64,000 nt of DNA from Candidatus Alcyoniella australis (GCA_030765605.1 JAVCCG010000085.1:62001-126000), one strand, 5' to 3'. Positions 7,282 through 16,573 are shown, numbered from the stretch's first letter. Made by a program: numbers and translations. The notes: generated by a model from the letters alone, not told the origin.

Positions 7282-9795
7282 TTACGACGAACAGGCGTTA
7301 TCGTCATCGTCGTCGTCATCCAGATCATCGTCATCATCGTCGTCGTCGTCGTCCAGATCATCGTCGTCGTCATCGTCATCGTCGCCGATTTGCACGGGCA
7401 CGGTCCCCTCGTAGGGAATACCGTTGTGAGCGGTGATCGTGACCAGCAGCGAGTCGCCTTCGATCGGCACCGGATCGAGCGGCACGTCGGCCTGGCCCTT
7501 GGCCGCGGTGTAGGCCGCTCCGATCAGCTCTCCGTTGAGCGTCACCGCGACCATCGCGTCGCCCTGGTCCACCCCGACCGACAGCGAGCTTGCGCCCGGG
7601 TCCAGGTGCGTGGGCAAATCCACGGTCAGCGCGGTTGGCACCCGGGTCCAGATGTCGATGCTCGGATCGCCCATGATGTTGTACATCTCGTAATAGCGCT
7701 GGGTGCTCTCACCGCCGGAGTAGGCCTGGTACACCGCGTACTTGCCGTACTCGGTCATCGCGCCGATCCAGGTCAGGTCGAGCGCCTCGCCGCTGGGGTC
7801 GAAGAATCCCGCGTACACGCCCTTCTCCAGGATGTCGTCCTCGTCCCAATAGCTGGTGACCGAGCTGCCCCAGAATGTCATCGCCGCGTGGTCGTCGCGG
7901 ATCCAGGTCTCGGCAAAGCATTCGTCAAGGTCGTAGGAGCCGGTGTAGCAGGCGTAGGACTGGACGAACGGATAGGCCGCGTTGTACAGCGCGTCCACAT
8001 CGCTTTGGTAAAAGACCGGGCCGTCCGCCCAGTAGCTCGTGGAGCCGTGGCCCGAGTAGGTAACCAGGCCGCGGCCGGCGTTGATCGCGGCGCTGACCTG
8101 GCCGCTGTTGGCCGAGTATGTGTGGGTATAGAGCTTGTCGTAACTGTAACCCTCGGGGTCGAGGTAATTGCTGATCACGTAGTCGTGGGTGGCCTCGGTG
8201 ACATAGTAGCGGTCGTTGCTGGCCATGAAGATGGCTGCGTTCTGCCAGCCGGGCTCAATGTCGTCATCATCATCATCATCGTCGTCGTCGTCGTCGTCGT
8301 CATCGTCGCCGGCAATGCAGTTCACGCTGAGGTTGAAGTTGTCCACCGCGCCGTAATAGCCGTCGACTGCAATGTAGTAGGGCACGCCGCCTGTGGCGCC
8401 GGAGATCTCGGCGTTCGTGTCGCCGTACTCTAGACAAGAGTTCGGATTTTCGGCCGAGAGGATGAACACGTCCAGGTCCTCGGACATGCCCGAGATGGTC
8501 GCGCTCAGCGCCCCGCTGCCGCCGGGCACCACCTTGACCACGTACTCCGGTCCGCTCTCGTCCCAGCCCACGCAATCGTACGAATCCCAGATGTCGGACC
8601 CCGAGGTGTTGTTGGCCGAGATCGTCTGGTTGCAGTCGATCTGCTCGTGGAAATCGATCCCCTTGTCCGCACTGATCGCCGATTCGAAGCTGAGAATCTT
8701 GTTAATCAGGTTGCTCAGCTCGCCGGCGTTGGTCACCGAGAAACGCCCGATGCCCACGTCGGCGATGAAGTCCGGGCCGGCCAGCGTAGCGTAGTACAGG
8801 TCGGTGTCCGGGCTCGAGTCGCCCTGGCCGATCCAGCACGGGATGTCCGGCGTGTCGCCGACCAACAGCACGTGGGCGATCCCCTCGCTGTCGTATGCCG
8901 CCTGAATCGCGGTCTTGATCTGCTCGCGGCTCGTTCCGGTGGCGCCGGTGTCCAGCAGCGTGATATCGAAACCCTTGCGCGTGCGCCAGGCAATGTAGGG
9001 CGCCAGGCCGTCGACGAAGGCCGGGGCGCTGATAATTAGCATCTTGACCGGCGCGGCCGGCAGGCCCTTGCCGTGGGGCTCGTTGACGAAAATCCGCCGG
9101 GCGAGCAGCTCGAAGTACGGCTGTTTGGTTTGGCCGATCAGCTCGAGGGTCGCCTCGGGATCGGGCCGGTCGAATTCCAGGGCAACTGTGATCGAACTCA
9201 ACAGCTCAACTCGCCCACTGGCCGGGTTGTAGGCCATCGGATCGACCTGCAGCATTACGCCGCGATAGCCGCGCAGCATCACCTCGTCCACCAGCTGTGC
9301 CCCGAGCCCGCCGACCTGCTCGTCAGCCGCGTAGGTCGCGCTGTCGATCAGAAACTCGCTGGTGGCGTAGGCGCCGGGTAGCTTCTCTACGGAAAGCTGC
9401 ATTGGCACGATCGCCGCGTCCGCGCCCAGGTCGGTCAAATTGAGATCGAGGGTTTCTCTCTGGAGCACCTCGAGCTCGATCGCCGCGCCCAGCGGGACGT
9501 TGACCATCCGCCTGACTGTCGGCAGCTTGGGCTGCCCCAAGGTCGAGCTATGACCTTCGCCCACGTAACCGATCTCGAAAAATCGGCCGCCCTTGGTGGC
9601 CAGCGGCACGGCCTGGGGAGTTGCAAGGCTGAAGCGCAGCACTACCCGGTCCCAGCCGTTCTCGAGCACTTCGACCTTGACGTTGCCGTCCACGTCATCG
9701 AGCTGTTTCGACGTTGTCTGAGAATATTCGTCCACGCAGCCCAGTGAAAAAACGAGCAGCACGGTTATTATCGCCAGGGGCATTAGACGCTTCAT
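7282..9795 (-). CDS. gingipain-type (C25) cysteine protease lipoprotein with inserted domain and poly-Asp tracts
   Basis: 837 residues from ATG 9795. GGAG lies six bases upstream, and a promoter at 9830-9858 would start transcription downstream of any earlier start codon. The signal sequence ends VFSLGC, so it is probably lipid-anchored. The N-terminal region looks like a gingipain propeptide. The C25 domain follows (VLLVGDTPDIP; GIGRFSV), with catalytic His about 583 in TYSGHGS and Cys about 616 in YACYTGS. Between its two halves lie about 115 residues resembling a pre-peptidase C-terminal (PPC) domain and then 16 consecutive Asp. The C-terminus has 26 Asp interrupted by two Leu and ends NACSS. 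Likely an exported Arg/Lys-type protease; specificity cannot be read. Confidence 0.83.
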   Translation of the reverse strand: MKRLMPLAIITVLLVFSLGCVDEYSQTTSKQLDDVDGNVKVEVLENGWDRVVLRFSLATPQAVPLATKGGRFFEIGYVGEGHSSTLGQPKLPTVRRMVNVPLGAAIELEVLQRETLDLNLTDLGADAAIVPMQLSVEKLPGAYATSEFLIDSATYAADEQVGGLGAQLVDEVMLRGYRGVMLQVDPMAYNPASGRVELLSSITVALEFDRPDPEATLELIGQTKQPYFELLARRIFVNEPHGKGLPAAPVKMLIISAPAFVDGLAPYIAWRTRKGFDITLLDTGATGTSREQIKTAIQAAYDSEGIAHVLLVGDTPDIPCWIGQGDSSPDTDLYYATLAGPDFIADVGIGRFSVTNAGELSNLINKILSFESAISADKGIDFHEQIDCNQTISANNTSGSDIWDSYDCVGWDESGPEYVVKVVPGGSGALSATISGMSEDLDVFILSAENPNSCLEYGDTNAEISGATGGVPYYIAVDGYYGAVDNFNLSVNCIAGDDDDDDDDDDDDDDDDIEPGWQNAAIFMASNDRYYVTEATHDYVISNYLDPEGYSYDKLYTHTYSANSGQVSAAINAGRGLVTYSGHGSTSYWADGPVFYQSDVDALYNAAYPFVQSYACYTGSYDLDECFAETWIRDDHAAMTFWGSSVTSYWDEDDILEKGVYAGFFDPSGEALDLTWIGAMTEYGKYAVYQAYSGGESTQRYYEMYNIMGDPSIDIWTRVPTALTVDLPTHLDPGASSLSVGVDQGDAMVAVTLNGELIGAAYTAAKGQADVPLDPVPIEGDSLLVTITAHNGIPYEGTVPVQIGDDDDDDDDDLDDDDDDDDDDLDDDDDDDNACSS
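7300..7383 (-). repeat. C-terminal poly-aspartate coding tract
   Basis: 28 codons, of which 26 are GAT or GAC (runs of 9, 10 and 7) separated by two Leu codons, directly before the last five residues NACSS. The GAT/GAC mix argues against simple slippage of one trinucleotide. Confidence 0.9.
8260..8307 (-). repeat. internal 16-Asp coding tract
   Basis: 16 uninterrupted Asp codons (GAT and GAC mixed) joining the PPC-like insert to the second half of the C25 catalytic domain. Confidence 0.9.
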
Positions 9796-9829
9796 CTCGA
9801 TCTCCATGTCATGATTTTTCACGGTGTTA

Positions 9830-9858
9830 ATCGTAGCACCGGGCCCTCGGGCGTTCAA
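9830..9858 (-). promoter_or_regulatory. promoter of the C25 protease gene
   Basis: On the minus strand: TTGAAC (9858-9853), a 17-base spacer and TACGAT (9835-9830). It would start RNA about 28 bases upstream of the ATG at 9795. Confidence 0.55.
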
Positions 9859-10041
9859 TCCGACGGTCTGCGGATTTGTCTTGATTTTCCCATTAAAAGT
9901 TGTAGCGTATCACTCGTCCGGGGCCGCGCCTTGCGGCTTGGGCGCGAAGTTTGTTTGACAACTCAACCCCACCCCTCGGACGCTGCTTTCCACTCGCTGC
10001 TTTACAACAACTGCCCATCGATTTAGCCGGAGGGTACACAG

Positions 10042-11292
10042 ATGAACGTCTACCAGAACGTACAGAAACAGTTCGACAAGGCAGCAGACCTGATGTCGTT
10101 GCATCAGGAGGTGCGCGCGATTCTTGCCTCGCCGATCAACGAGATCAAAATCAATTTCCCAATTAAAATGGAAGACGGTTCGGTGAAGGTTATCACCGGC
10201 TACCGCGTGCAGCACAACGACGCCCGCGGCCCGTTCAAGGGCGGGCTGCGCTACCACCAGTCGGTAGACATCGACGAGGTGCGCGCGCTGGCCACCTGGA
10301 TGACCTGGAAATCCGCAATCGTCAACATTCCCTTTGGCGGCGCCAAGGGCGGCGTACAGATCGACCCCTCGCAGTTCACCATGCTCGAGCTCGAGCGCAT
10401 CACGCGGCGCTTCACTCACGCATTGGGCAACAACATCGGCCCGGAGTACGACATCCCGGCGCCCGATGTGGGCACCAACGCCCAGACCATGGTCTGGCTG
10501 CTCGACAGCTACCAGGCGTTCGTCGATCCGCACATGCGCAACGCCAACGTGCATGTGGTCACCGGCAAGACCCTTGCCGCGGGCGGCTCCCCCGGACGCG
10601 ACAAGGCCACCGGACAGGGCGTGGTCTATTGCATCGAACAGTGGGCCAAGCGCAAGGCATTCGACCTAAGCCGTGCGACTTACTCGGTTCAGGGCTTCGG
10701 CAACGTCGGCAGCTGGACCGCCCGGCTGATGGCGCCCAAGGGCTCCGAGCTGCTCGCCGTGCACGACCACACCGGCGCAATTCGCAACCTTGAGGGGATC
10801 GACGCGGAGAGGCTGGTGCGCTGGGTCGCCGAGCACGGCGGCGTCGTCGGCTATCCCGACGCCGACGAGATCTCCAAAGAGGAGTTCTTCTCCACCAAAG
10901 TCGATATCATGGTGCCCGCCGCTTTGGAGAATCAGATCACGGCGCAGACCGCGCCGCTGATCGATGCGCAGGTGATCGCCGAGGGCGCCAACGGCCCGAT
11001 CAATCCCGACGGCGACCAGATTTTGGCTGACAAGGGAATCGAGCTGATCCCCGACGTGTTGTGCAACGCCGGCGGCGTGGTGGTGAGCTACTTCGAGTGG
11101 CTGCAAAACAAGCGCAGCGAGTATTGGGACCTGGAGACCGTGGACGCCAAGCTGCTCAAGATCATCACCTCCGCCTACGCCGACGTGGAGCAGGTAGTGG
11201 CCGAGTACGACACCGACTGGAGGACCGCGGCCTACATCCTGGCGTTGGACAGGTTGCAGACGCTCTACCTACAGCGCGGCATCTTCCCCTGA
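10042..11292 (+). CDS. gdhA: Glu/Leu/Phe/Val dehydrogenase, probably glutamate dehydrogenase
   Basis: 416 residues, the usual size for hexameric bacterial or archaeal glutamate dehydrogenase. It interconverts glutamate with 2-oxoglutarate and ammonia using NAD(P). Visible are the substrate-binding segment GPFKGGLRYH with its conserved lysine, PFGGAKGG (catalytic Lys region), the PAPDVGTN motif, and a Rossmann GFGNVGSW around residue 215. The SD GGAGG lies nine bases before the ATG. It is a single gene, divergent from the C25 protease across a 246-base spacer. A perfect TTGACA lies at 9955-9960 but has no matching -10, so no promoter is claimed. Confidence 0.92.
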   Translation: MNVYQNVQKQFDKAADLMSLHQEVRAILASPINEIKINFPIKMEDGSVKVITGYRVQHNDARGPFKGGLRYHQSVDIDEVRALATWMTWKSAIVNIPFGGAKGGVQIDPSQFTMLELERITRRFTHALGNNIGPEYDIPAPDVGTNAQTMVWLLDSYQAFVDPHMRNANVHVVTGKTLAAGGSPGRDKATGQGVVYCIEQWAKRKAFDLSRATYSVQGFGNVGSWTARLMAPKGSELLAVHDHTGAIRNLEGIDAERLVRWVAEHGGVVGYPDADEISKEEFFSTKVDIMVPAALENQITAQTAPLIDAQVIAEGANGPINPDGDQILADKGIELIPDVLCNAGGVVVSYFEWLQNKRSEYWDLETVDAKLLKIITSAYADVEQVVAEYDTDWRTAAYILALDRLQTLYLQRGIFP

Positions 11293-11359
11293 TCTACTGA
11301 CCAGGCGCGGGGCGGGTCGTTGTTTAAGGATTAGCGTAATGCGCGTGCTTCGCGCCGAC

Positions 11360-14032
11360 TCAATGCCGGCGCCTGATCAGGCGCCGGGCCAAAGCGAGCT
11401 GCTCGGAGCGGCCCTTGACGCGCTCGTCGAGCTTGGCCGCGCGCACCCTGGTCAGCACCTCGCCGATTTGCGGGCCGGAGCTCAATCCCAGCTGCAGCAG
11501 GTCGTCGCCGCGAAGCTCGATCCCGATCTGTGAGTAGTGGCTGATGTAGGCGCTGATCGCCTGGCGCGTGGTCTCGCGCCCGGTGGTCGCCATGGCGAAC
11601 AGCAGCGCCTCGCGATCGAGCGTGCCCAGGATGCGGTCGACAGTCGAGGGCCGCGGCGACCTGAGTCGCGCCAGGGCCTGCACCGCGTCTCCGGCTTGTT
11701 CGCGGCACAATCGCAGCCGCTCACGATCACGCGCCGCGATTTTGAGCCGCTCGAGAAACTCGCCGAACAACTGTTCGTTCATCCGATTGCACAGCCCCAG
11801 AGTCCAGACCCGCCAGAGGCTGATGCGCACGCCGGTATACAGCAGTGCGTGCCAGGCCAGCACCTCACGCAGCCGCGCCAAGTGAGCGTGCTGGCGCTCG
11901 TCGAGCAGGATGCGCGGCGAGAAGTAGCGCCAGATTTTTAGCTCGCGCATCATCTCGAAAACTTCCAGTGGCTCCTGCTCCTCGCAGATCAGCCGCAGCT
12001 CGCTAAGCAGGCGCTTGCCGTCCACACGGCTGAGGAATTCGCGCGAGATCGCCATGTTCATCAGCTTCTCGGTCTGGCGTCCGAGTCGAAAATCGAAGCG
12101 CACTAAGAAGCGCACCGCGCGCAGGATGCGGGTCGGGTCCTCGATGAAGCTTAGCGAGTGCAGCACACGCAGCTTGCTGTCCTTGATGTCGCGGCGGCCG
12201 TCGAAGTGGTCGAGCAGCTCGCCGAACCCGCGGGGGCGCAGCCTGATCAGCAGCGTGTTGATCGTGAAGTCGCGGCGGAACAGATCGGACTTGATTGAGC
12301 CGATCTCGACCTCGGGCCGCGCTGCGGGCTCAGCGTAGGTCTCCCAACGCGCGCTGGCCAAATCGACCCGCATCCCGTCGGGCATGATCAGCTTGGCCGT
12401 CTTGTAGCGCTCGTGAATTGCGGCGCGGCAGCCGAGCTTCGCGGTCAACTGCGGCACGAGATCCAGAACGTCCCCCTCGACCACCACGTCGACGTCCAGA
12501 TTGCTCCGCCCGATGATCAGGTCGCGCACGAATCCGCCCACGGCGTATGATTCGTAGCCCGCGGCGTGGGCCACGCGGCCGATCTTGCGCAGCACGGCCA
12601 TGGCCTTGCGCGGCAGGCGCTGCTCCATCTGGTTACGTAGCGAACGATGGGCGCGCGGCTCGGCCCGCAGGGGACGCGTAGCATCCATCCGCTCGCCCAA
12701 CGCGCGCAGCAGATCGCCGCGGGCGATCACGCCCAGCACCCGACCGCGGTCGACCACCGGCAGCAGCCGGTTACCCCGACCGACGATCAGCTCGTAGATG
12801 CGCTCGAAGCTCTCTTTGGGCGCTACGCTCTGGGGCTCGACCTGTAAAAATTCGCTCACCGGCCGATCGCCCTGGCCGTGGTGCATTGCGCCGCCTACGG
12901 TCTGCCTGGTGATCACTCCGGCGAAGCGACCTTCACGGACCACGCACAGCGCGTTGATCCGCCAGCGCACCAACTCCCTGAGTGCCTGTTCTACGGTGGC
13001 GTCGTACTCGATGCAACGCGGACTAGTGGTCATGATCTGTTCGGCAATCGGCCGTTTGGAGAAGTTAGAACGCAACACCGCGCGCAGCAGCTCGTGGGCC
13101 TCGACCAGCGTCTTATCCGGCAGCGAGGCGCTGGCCGCGGTGGGATGTCCTCCACCGCCGAGCTCGCGGCAGATGCGGCCGACGTCGACCTTGGGCAAAG
13201 AGCTGCGCGCGATCAGCGTCACCCTCCCCTCGACCCTGAACAACGCGAAGATCGTGGGCAGGTGTTCGATCTGCGCCAGTCGGTTGACCACCAACGCCAG
13301 ATCCTGTCCGCCGGATGCGACCTGGGCCTCGGCCAACGCCACGGGGGTCGAGCCGAAGTGCAGCCTGCGAACCGAACGCAGCAGGTCGCCAAGCACCAAC
13401 ACCTGCTCGGTGTCCATGGTGCGCGCCATCAGGTCGCCCACCGTGCTCAGCTCGGCCCCGCACTCCAGGCAGTAGCGCGCGGCGTCGTAGTCGTCGACAG
13501 TGGTGCTGTTGAAGGTCAGGCCGCCGGTGTCCTCGTAGATCCCCATTGCCATCACCGTGGCCTGCTCCGGCGGCACGATAATCTTGCGTTGCTTGAGCAG
13601 TTTGACCAGCACCGCCACAGTGGAACCGGTGGGCTCGACGATTGTGACGCGGCCGCTAAAATCCTCGTCGCTGTCCGGATGGTGGTCGTAGATGTGAACC
13701 TCGACGTCGTCGCGCCCCAGCAGCGCGGCCATCCGGCCGATGCGGTCGGCCTGGCGAGTATCGACCACCACCAGCCGCTCGACCCGCTCCAGGTCGATCT
13801 CCGGCGCGCCCTCGAGGTTGAGGCTGTAAAGCGTGGACTGGACCATGAAGTCGCGCACCGTGCGCTCGGTGCCGCCGGGGATCACGCAGACCGCGCCCGG
13901 GTAGAGGTGGCGTGCGGCGATCAGCGAGCCCACGGCGTCGAAGTCGGCGTTGATGTGCGTCACGATCACGGTCAGCCCGCCCGCGTCCGGCGCGGGATCG
14001 CGCTGCGCCGGTTTGCGGCGTCCGGCGCTCAT
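11360..14032 (-). CDS. cca: DHH-CBS-CBS-tRNA nucleotidyltransferase (CCA-adding enzyme, multidomain form)
   Basis: 890 residues in four parts. Residues 20-310 form a DHH phosphoesterase (HINADFDAVGS; YDHHPDSDEDF) with DHHA1 (GGGGHPTAAS). Residues about 325-440 carry two CBS domains. From about 460 comes the class II nucleotidyltransferase head (YAVGGFVRDLIIG, then NLDVDVVVEGD with the metal Asp pair), then the RNA-binding and C-terminal domains. The architecture is known from deltaproteobacteria and other deep lineages; the C-terminal half adds CCA or A to tRNA 3' ends. DHH activity is unproven, perhaps exonuclease or nucleotide turnover sensed by the CBS pair. The ATG overlaps the xer stop as ATGA. 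Confidence 0.92.
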   Translation of the reverse strand: MSAGRRKPAQRDPAPDAGGLTVIVTHINADFDAVGSLIAARHLYPGAVCVIPGGTERTVRDFMVQSTLYSLNLEGAPEIDLERVERLVVVDTRQADRIGRMAALLGRDDVEVHIYDHHPDSDEDFSGRVTIVEPTGSTVAVLVKLLKQRKIIVPPEQATVMAMGIYEDTGGLTFNSTTVDDYDAARYCLECGAELSTVGDLMARTMDTEQVLVLGDLLRSVRRLHFGSTPVALAEAQVASGGQDLALVVNRLAQIEHLPTIFALFRVEGRVTLIARSSLPKVDVGRICRELGGGGHPTAASASLPDKTLVEAHELLRAVLRSNFSKRPIAEQIMTTSPRCIEYDATVEQALRELVRWRINALCVVREGRFAGVITRQTVGGAMHHGQGDRPVSEFLQVEPQSVAPKESFERIYELIVGRGNRLLPVVDRGRVLGVIARGDLLRALGERMDATRPLRAEPRAHRSLRNQMEQRLPRKAMAVLRKIGRVAHAAGYESYAVGGFVRDLIIGRSNLDVDVVVEGDVLDLVPQLTAKLGCRAAIHERYKTAKLIMPDGMRVDLASARWETYAEPAARPEVEIGSIKSDLFRRDFTINTLLIRLRPRGFGELLDHFDGRRDIKDSKLRVLHSLSFIEDPTRILRAVRFLVRFDFRLGRQTEKLMNMAISREFLSRVDGKRLLSELRLICEEQEPLEVFEMMRELKIWRYFSPRILLDERQHAHLARLREVLAWHALLYTGVRISLWRVWTLGLCNRMNEQLFGEFLERLKIAARDRERLRLCREQAGDAVQALARLRSPRPSTVDRILGTLDREALLFAMATTGRETTRQAISAYISHYSQIGIELRGDDLLQLGLSSGPQIGEVLTRVRAAKLDERVKGRSEQLALARRLIRRRH
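11366..11387. repeat. 22-bp perfect palindrome at the cca 3' end
   Basis: CCGGCGCCTGA / TCAGGCGCCGG with no loop, encoding the last Arg-rich residues of Cca (RRLIRRR) immediately before its stop. It may form a transcript-end hairpin, although no T-run follows. Confidence 0.8.
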
Positions 14033-14934
14033 GGCCGCGGATGGTGCGCCGCGTGCACGGCCTTGAGCCGCTCGCGCGCCACGTTGGTGTAGATCTGGGT
14101 CGTGCTGATGTCGGTGTGTCCCAGCAGCGCCTGGATCACGCGCAGGTCCGCGTCATGCTCGAGCAGGTGTGTGGCGAAGCTGTGGCGCAGGGTGTGCGGC
14201 GAGAGGTGTTCCTTGATGCCCGCGGTCTCGGCGTAGTTCTTTATCAGCTTCCAAAAGCCCTGGCGCGTGAACGCCCGGCCCAAACGCGTAAGGAACAGCG
14301 CCTCGCTGATCCGCCCGGCGCAAAGCCGGGCGCGCGCGGACGCGAGGTAGTCGCGTAACGCGGCCGTGGCCTGCTCGCCCATCGGCACGATGCGCTCCTT
14401 GGAGCCCTTGCCGAACGGACGCACGTACCCGGCCTCGAGGTTAATCTGACCGACCTTGAGTCCGACCAGCTCGCTGACGCGCAAACCGCTGGCATACATC
14501 AGCTCGAGCATCGCGCGGTCGCGCAGCCCGCGATCGGTTGCACGGTCCGGGGCCTCGAGCAGCCGTTCGACCAGGCCTTCGCTCAACGGCCGCGGCAGCG
14601 AACGCCGCACCTTGGGTCGTTGGGCCAACGCCGTGGGGTCGCCCTCGATCAGTCCTTGGTCAAGGGCCATGCGGAACATCCCGCGCACCGCGCTCAGGGC
14701 CCGTGCGGCGCTCGCCGCGGACAGTCCGCTCTCGCGCAGTCGCGTGGTAAATCCGCTGATGTCGGTCCAACGCACGCTCGAGAGATCGTCGATTTGCTGT
14801 TGGTCGAGGTGCTCGGCAAAACGCGCCAGGTCGCGGGCGTAGGCCTCTTGGGTGTGGCGGCTGGCTCCGCGCTCCACGTCCAACGCGTTGAGAAATGCGT
14901 CCATCGCGCGTTCAATGCTCGAGCTGTCGGACAT
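14029..14934 (-). CDS. xerD: tyrosine recombinase XerC/XerD
   Basis: 301 residues with an N-terminal SAM-like core-binding domain (1-90) and a C-terminal catalytic domain. The Arg-His-x-x-Arg-His-Tyr set is visible: R in YASGLRVSELVGL, HTLRHSFATHLLEH, GHTDISTTQIYT. Likely the host chromosome-dimer recombinase acting at dif with FtsK rather than a mobile integrase, since it lies in a housekeeping operon and nothing mobile surrounds it. C versus D cannot be settled from one copy. Its start overlaps the amidase gene by 23 bases and its stop overlaps the cca start. Confidence 0.9.
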   Translation of the reverse strand: MSDSSSIERAMDAFLNALDVERGASRHTQEAYARDLARFAEHLDQQQIDDLSSVRWTDISGFTTRLRESGLSAASAARALSAVRGMFRMALDQGLIEGDPTALAQRPKVRRSLPRPLSEGLVERLLEAPDRATDRGLRDRAMLELMYASGLRVSELVGLKVGQINLEAGYVRPFGKGSKERIVPMGEQATAALRDYLASARARLCAGRISEALFLTRLGRAFTRQGFWKLIKNYAETAGIKEHLSPHTLRHSFATHLLEHDADLRVIQALLGHTDISTTQIYTNVARERLKAVHAAHHPRP

Positions 14935-16573
14935 ACTCGATTATCCCACGGGCGATGGCATCGGCCAGGTTGTAGCGAAAGTTGGGCTGCGCAAGGCGGC
15001 CCGCCTCTTTTGAATTGGTGATGAAGCCGGCCTCGATCAGCACGCAGGGCATGTGCGCGCCGACCAGCACGTAGAACGGCGCGCGCTTGACCCCGCGATC
15101 GATGACCCCGCCGTACTTGGTGCGCAGGCCGCCGACCATCGCCTTTTGCACAGCCTCGGCCAAATACGAGGACTCGCTGATCTTGTCCGAGAACGCCAGA
15201 TCGCCCAGCACCAGGTCGATCCCGCGCGCGGCGCTAAGATCGATGTCGTTCTCCTGCGCCAACAGCGCGATCAGTTCCTCGTCGGTCGGATCGGCCTTAG
15301 GCGCAAGGTAATAGGTCGAGAAGCCGCTGGGCGCCGAACGCCTGCTGGCGTTGATGTGAACCGAGACGAACAGATCGGCGCGCTGCTGGTTGGCGATTGC
15401 CGTGCGCTGCTCCAGCGGCACGAAGCGATCGTCGGAACGGGTAAAGACAACTTCTACGCCCAGCTCGCGTTCGAGGATCGGCCTGATGCGCTTGACCAGA
15501 TCCAGCGTATAGGTCTTCTCGTAGCGCACCTTGCCGCGATGTCTGCCCACAGCTCCCGGGTCGCGGCCGCCGTGCCCGGCGTCGAGCACGATCCTTCGAA
15601 TTTGCCGCTCGCCGGTCTGCTGCGCAGTCGTTCCGGCGTTGATGTCGATCACCAGCCGGAACGGCGAGTCCAGGGTGAACAGGCGATAGTCGGAGACCGC
15701 GTCCAAGTCGAGCACCACTCGCGCGATCCCCTGTTGCGGCTCGCCGCAACGCACCGCGTTGAGCAGTCCGTCGTTGACCATGATCGGCTCGATCAGCGTG
15801 GGGTGCAGGCCAGCGCCGTAGAAGTCGACATAAAGCCGACGCGGCGCGCCGTTCTGCGGGTCGGCCTCAATGAAGTTGGCCTTGTAGTCCACACGATCGC
15901 TCAGGTCGACCACCACCCGCGTGTAAAACGGGTAGGTCCAGTAACGCACGCCGACCAGCGTCTGGTCTGCTGCACTCGGCTGTTGATCCTGCGCGGCAAC
16001 CGGCGTCGCGTTGGGCGTGGGCCGGGGCGTGGGCGTAGGTGCGGGCGTGGGTGCGGGTGTGGGTGTCGGCGCGAAGGGGCGTAGCCGTGCCAGGTCGATC
16101 CGCGCCTGACGCGCCTTGTCGCCCTGGGGGTATTTGTCGAGCAGCGCTTCGAGCTCGAGGTATGCCGCGGCCTTGTCGCCGCGCAGCTCGTGAATATTAA
16201 CGATCTCAGTCCACACGTCGTCGCACAGCGTGCTGGTCGGGTAGCGCCGGATCAGCTCGCGCCAGACCTCAATCGCCTTGTCGCGGTCGTGCTGGACCAG
16301 GCTGACCGCGTACATATCGCGATACACGTAACCGGCCCAGTAATAGCAGCCAGGCGCCAGGCGGTGAGCCGGGTGCTGCTTGGCGATCGACAGAAAACTA
16401 TTGGCGTGCGAGACCCACAGGTCGCGGCGCTGCATTGCCCGCTTGTCCTTGAGAAACTCCTGGTACTGCTCTTTGGCCTGATCGTAGTCATCCCGGACCG
16501 CGGCCTGCGCCGATGTAATAAACAGCAGTAGCGCGATCAACGCCGACAGCAGCGGTAAAAAGTGTCGTCTCAT
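14912..16573 (-). CDS. N-acetylmuramoyl-L-alanine amidase with AMIN domain
   Basis: 553 residues. A signal peptide (1-24, ending AQA) leads to a tetratricopeptide-like helical region (about 25-165), a Pro/Thr/Ala linker made of TPAP repeats, an AMIN domain (about 205-310) that targets peptidoglycan, and an Amidase_3 domain (about 325-550). Zinc and catalytic residues appear in DAGHGG, YEKTYTLDL, SVHINAS and LIEAGFITN. It cleaves the amide between MurNAc and the stem peptide in the periplasm, usually at division. It starts with ATG overlapping the mutS stop (ATGA), so its expression is tied to mutS. Confidence 0.92.
   Translation of the reverse strand: MRRHFLPLLSALIALLLFITSAQAAVRDDYDQAKEQYQEFLKDKRAMQRRDLWVSHANSFLSIAKQHPAHRLAPGCYYWAGYVYRDMYAVSLVQHDRDKAIEVWRELIRRYPTSTLCDDVWTEIVNIHELRGDKAAAYLELEALLDKYPQGDKARQARIDLARLRPFAPTPTPAPTPAPTPTPRPTPNATPVAAQDQQPSAADQTLVGVRYWTYPFYTRVVVDLSDRVDYKANFIEADPQNGAPRRLYVDFYGAGLHPTLIEPIMVNDGLLNAVRCGEPQQGIARVVLDLDAVSDYRLFTLDSPFRLVIDINAGTTAQQTGERQIRRIVLDAGHGGRDPGAVGRHRGKVRYEKTYTLDLVKRIRPILERELGVEVVFTRSDDRFVPLEQRTAIANQQRADLFVSVHINASRRSAPSGFSTYYLAPKADPTDEELIALLAQENDIDLSAARGIDLVLGDLAFSDKISESSYLAEAVQKAMVGGLRTKYGGVIDRGVKRAPFYVLVGAHMPCVLIEAGFITNSKEAGRLAQPNFRYNLADAIARGIIEYVRQLEH

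Noticed and set aside
7390-8433. plus-strand frame containing a run of Val and Ile
   Set aside because: It is the reverse complement of the poly-Asp coding tract (GAC/GAT reads GTC/ATC); not a membrane protein.
9955-9960. perfect TTGACA as the gdhA promoter
   Set aside because: No -10-like hexamer lies 16-19 bases downstream; the stretch is C-rich.
12878-14092. 404-codon plus-strand frame opposite cca
   Set aside because: Antisense shadow of the DHH and CBS part of Cca.
14029-14934. tyrosine recombinase as a sign of an integrated element
   Set aside because: No att repeats, phage or conjugation genes are nearby, and it sits in the mutS-amidase-cca operon, which fits housekeeping XerC/D.
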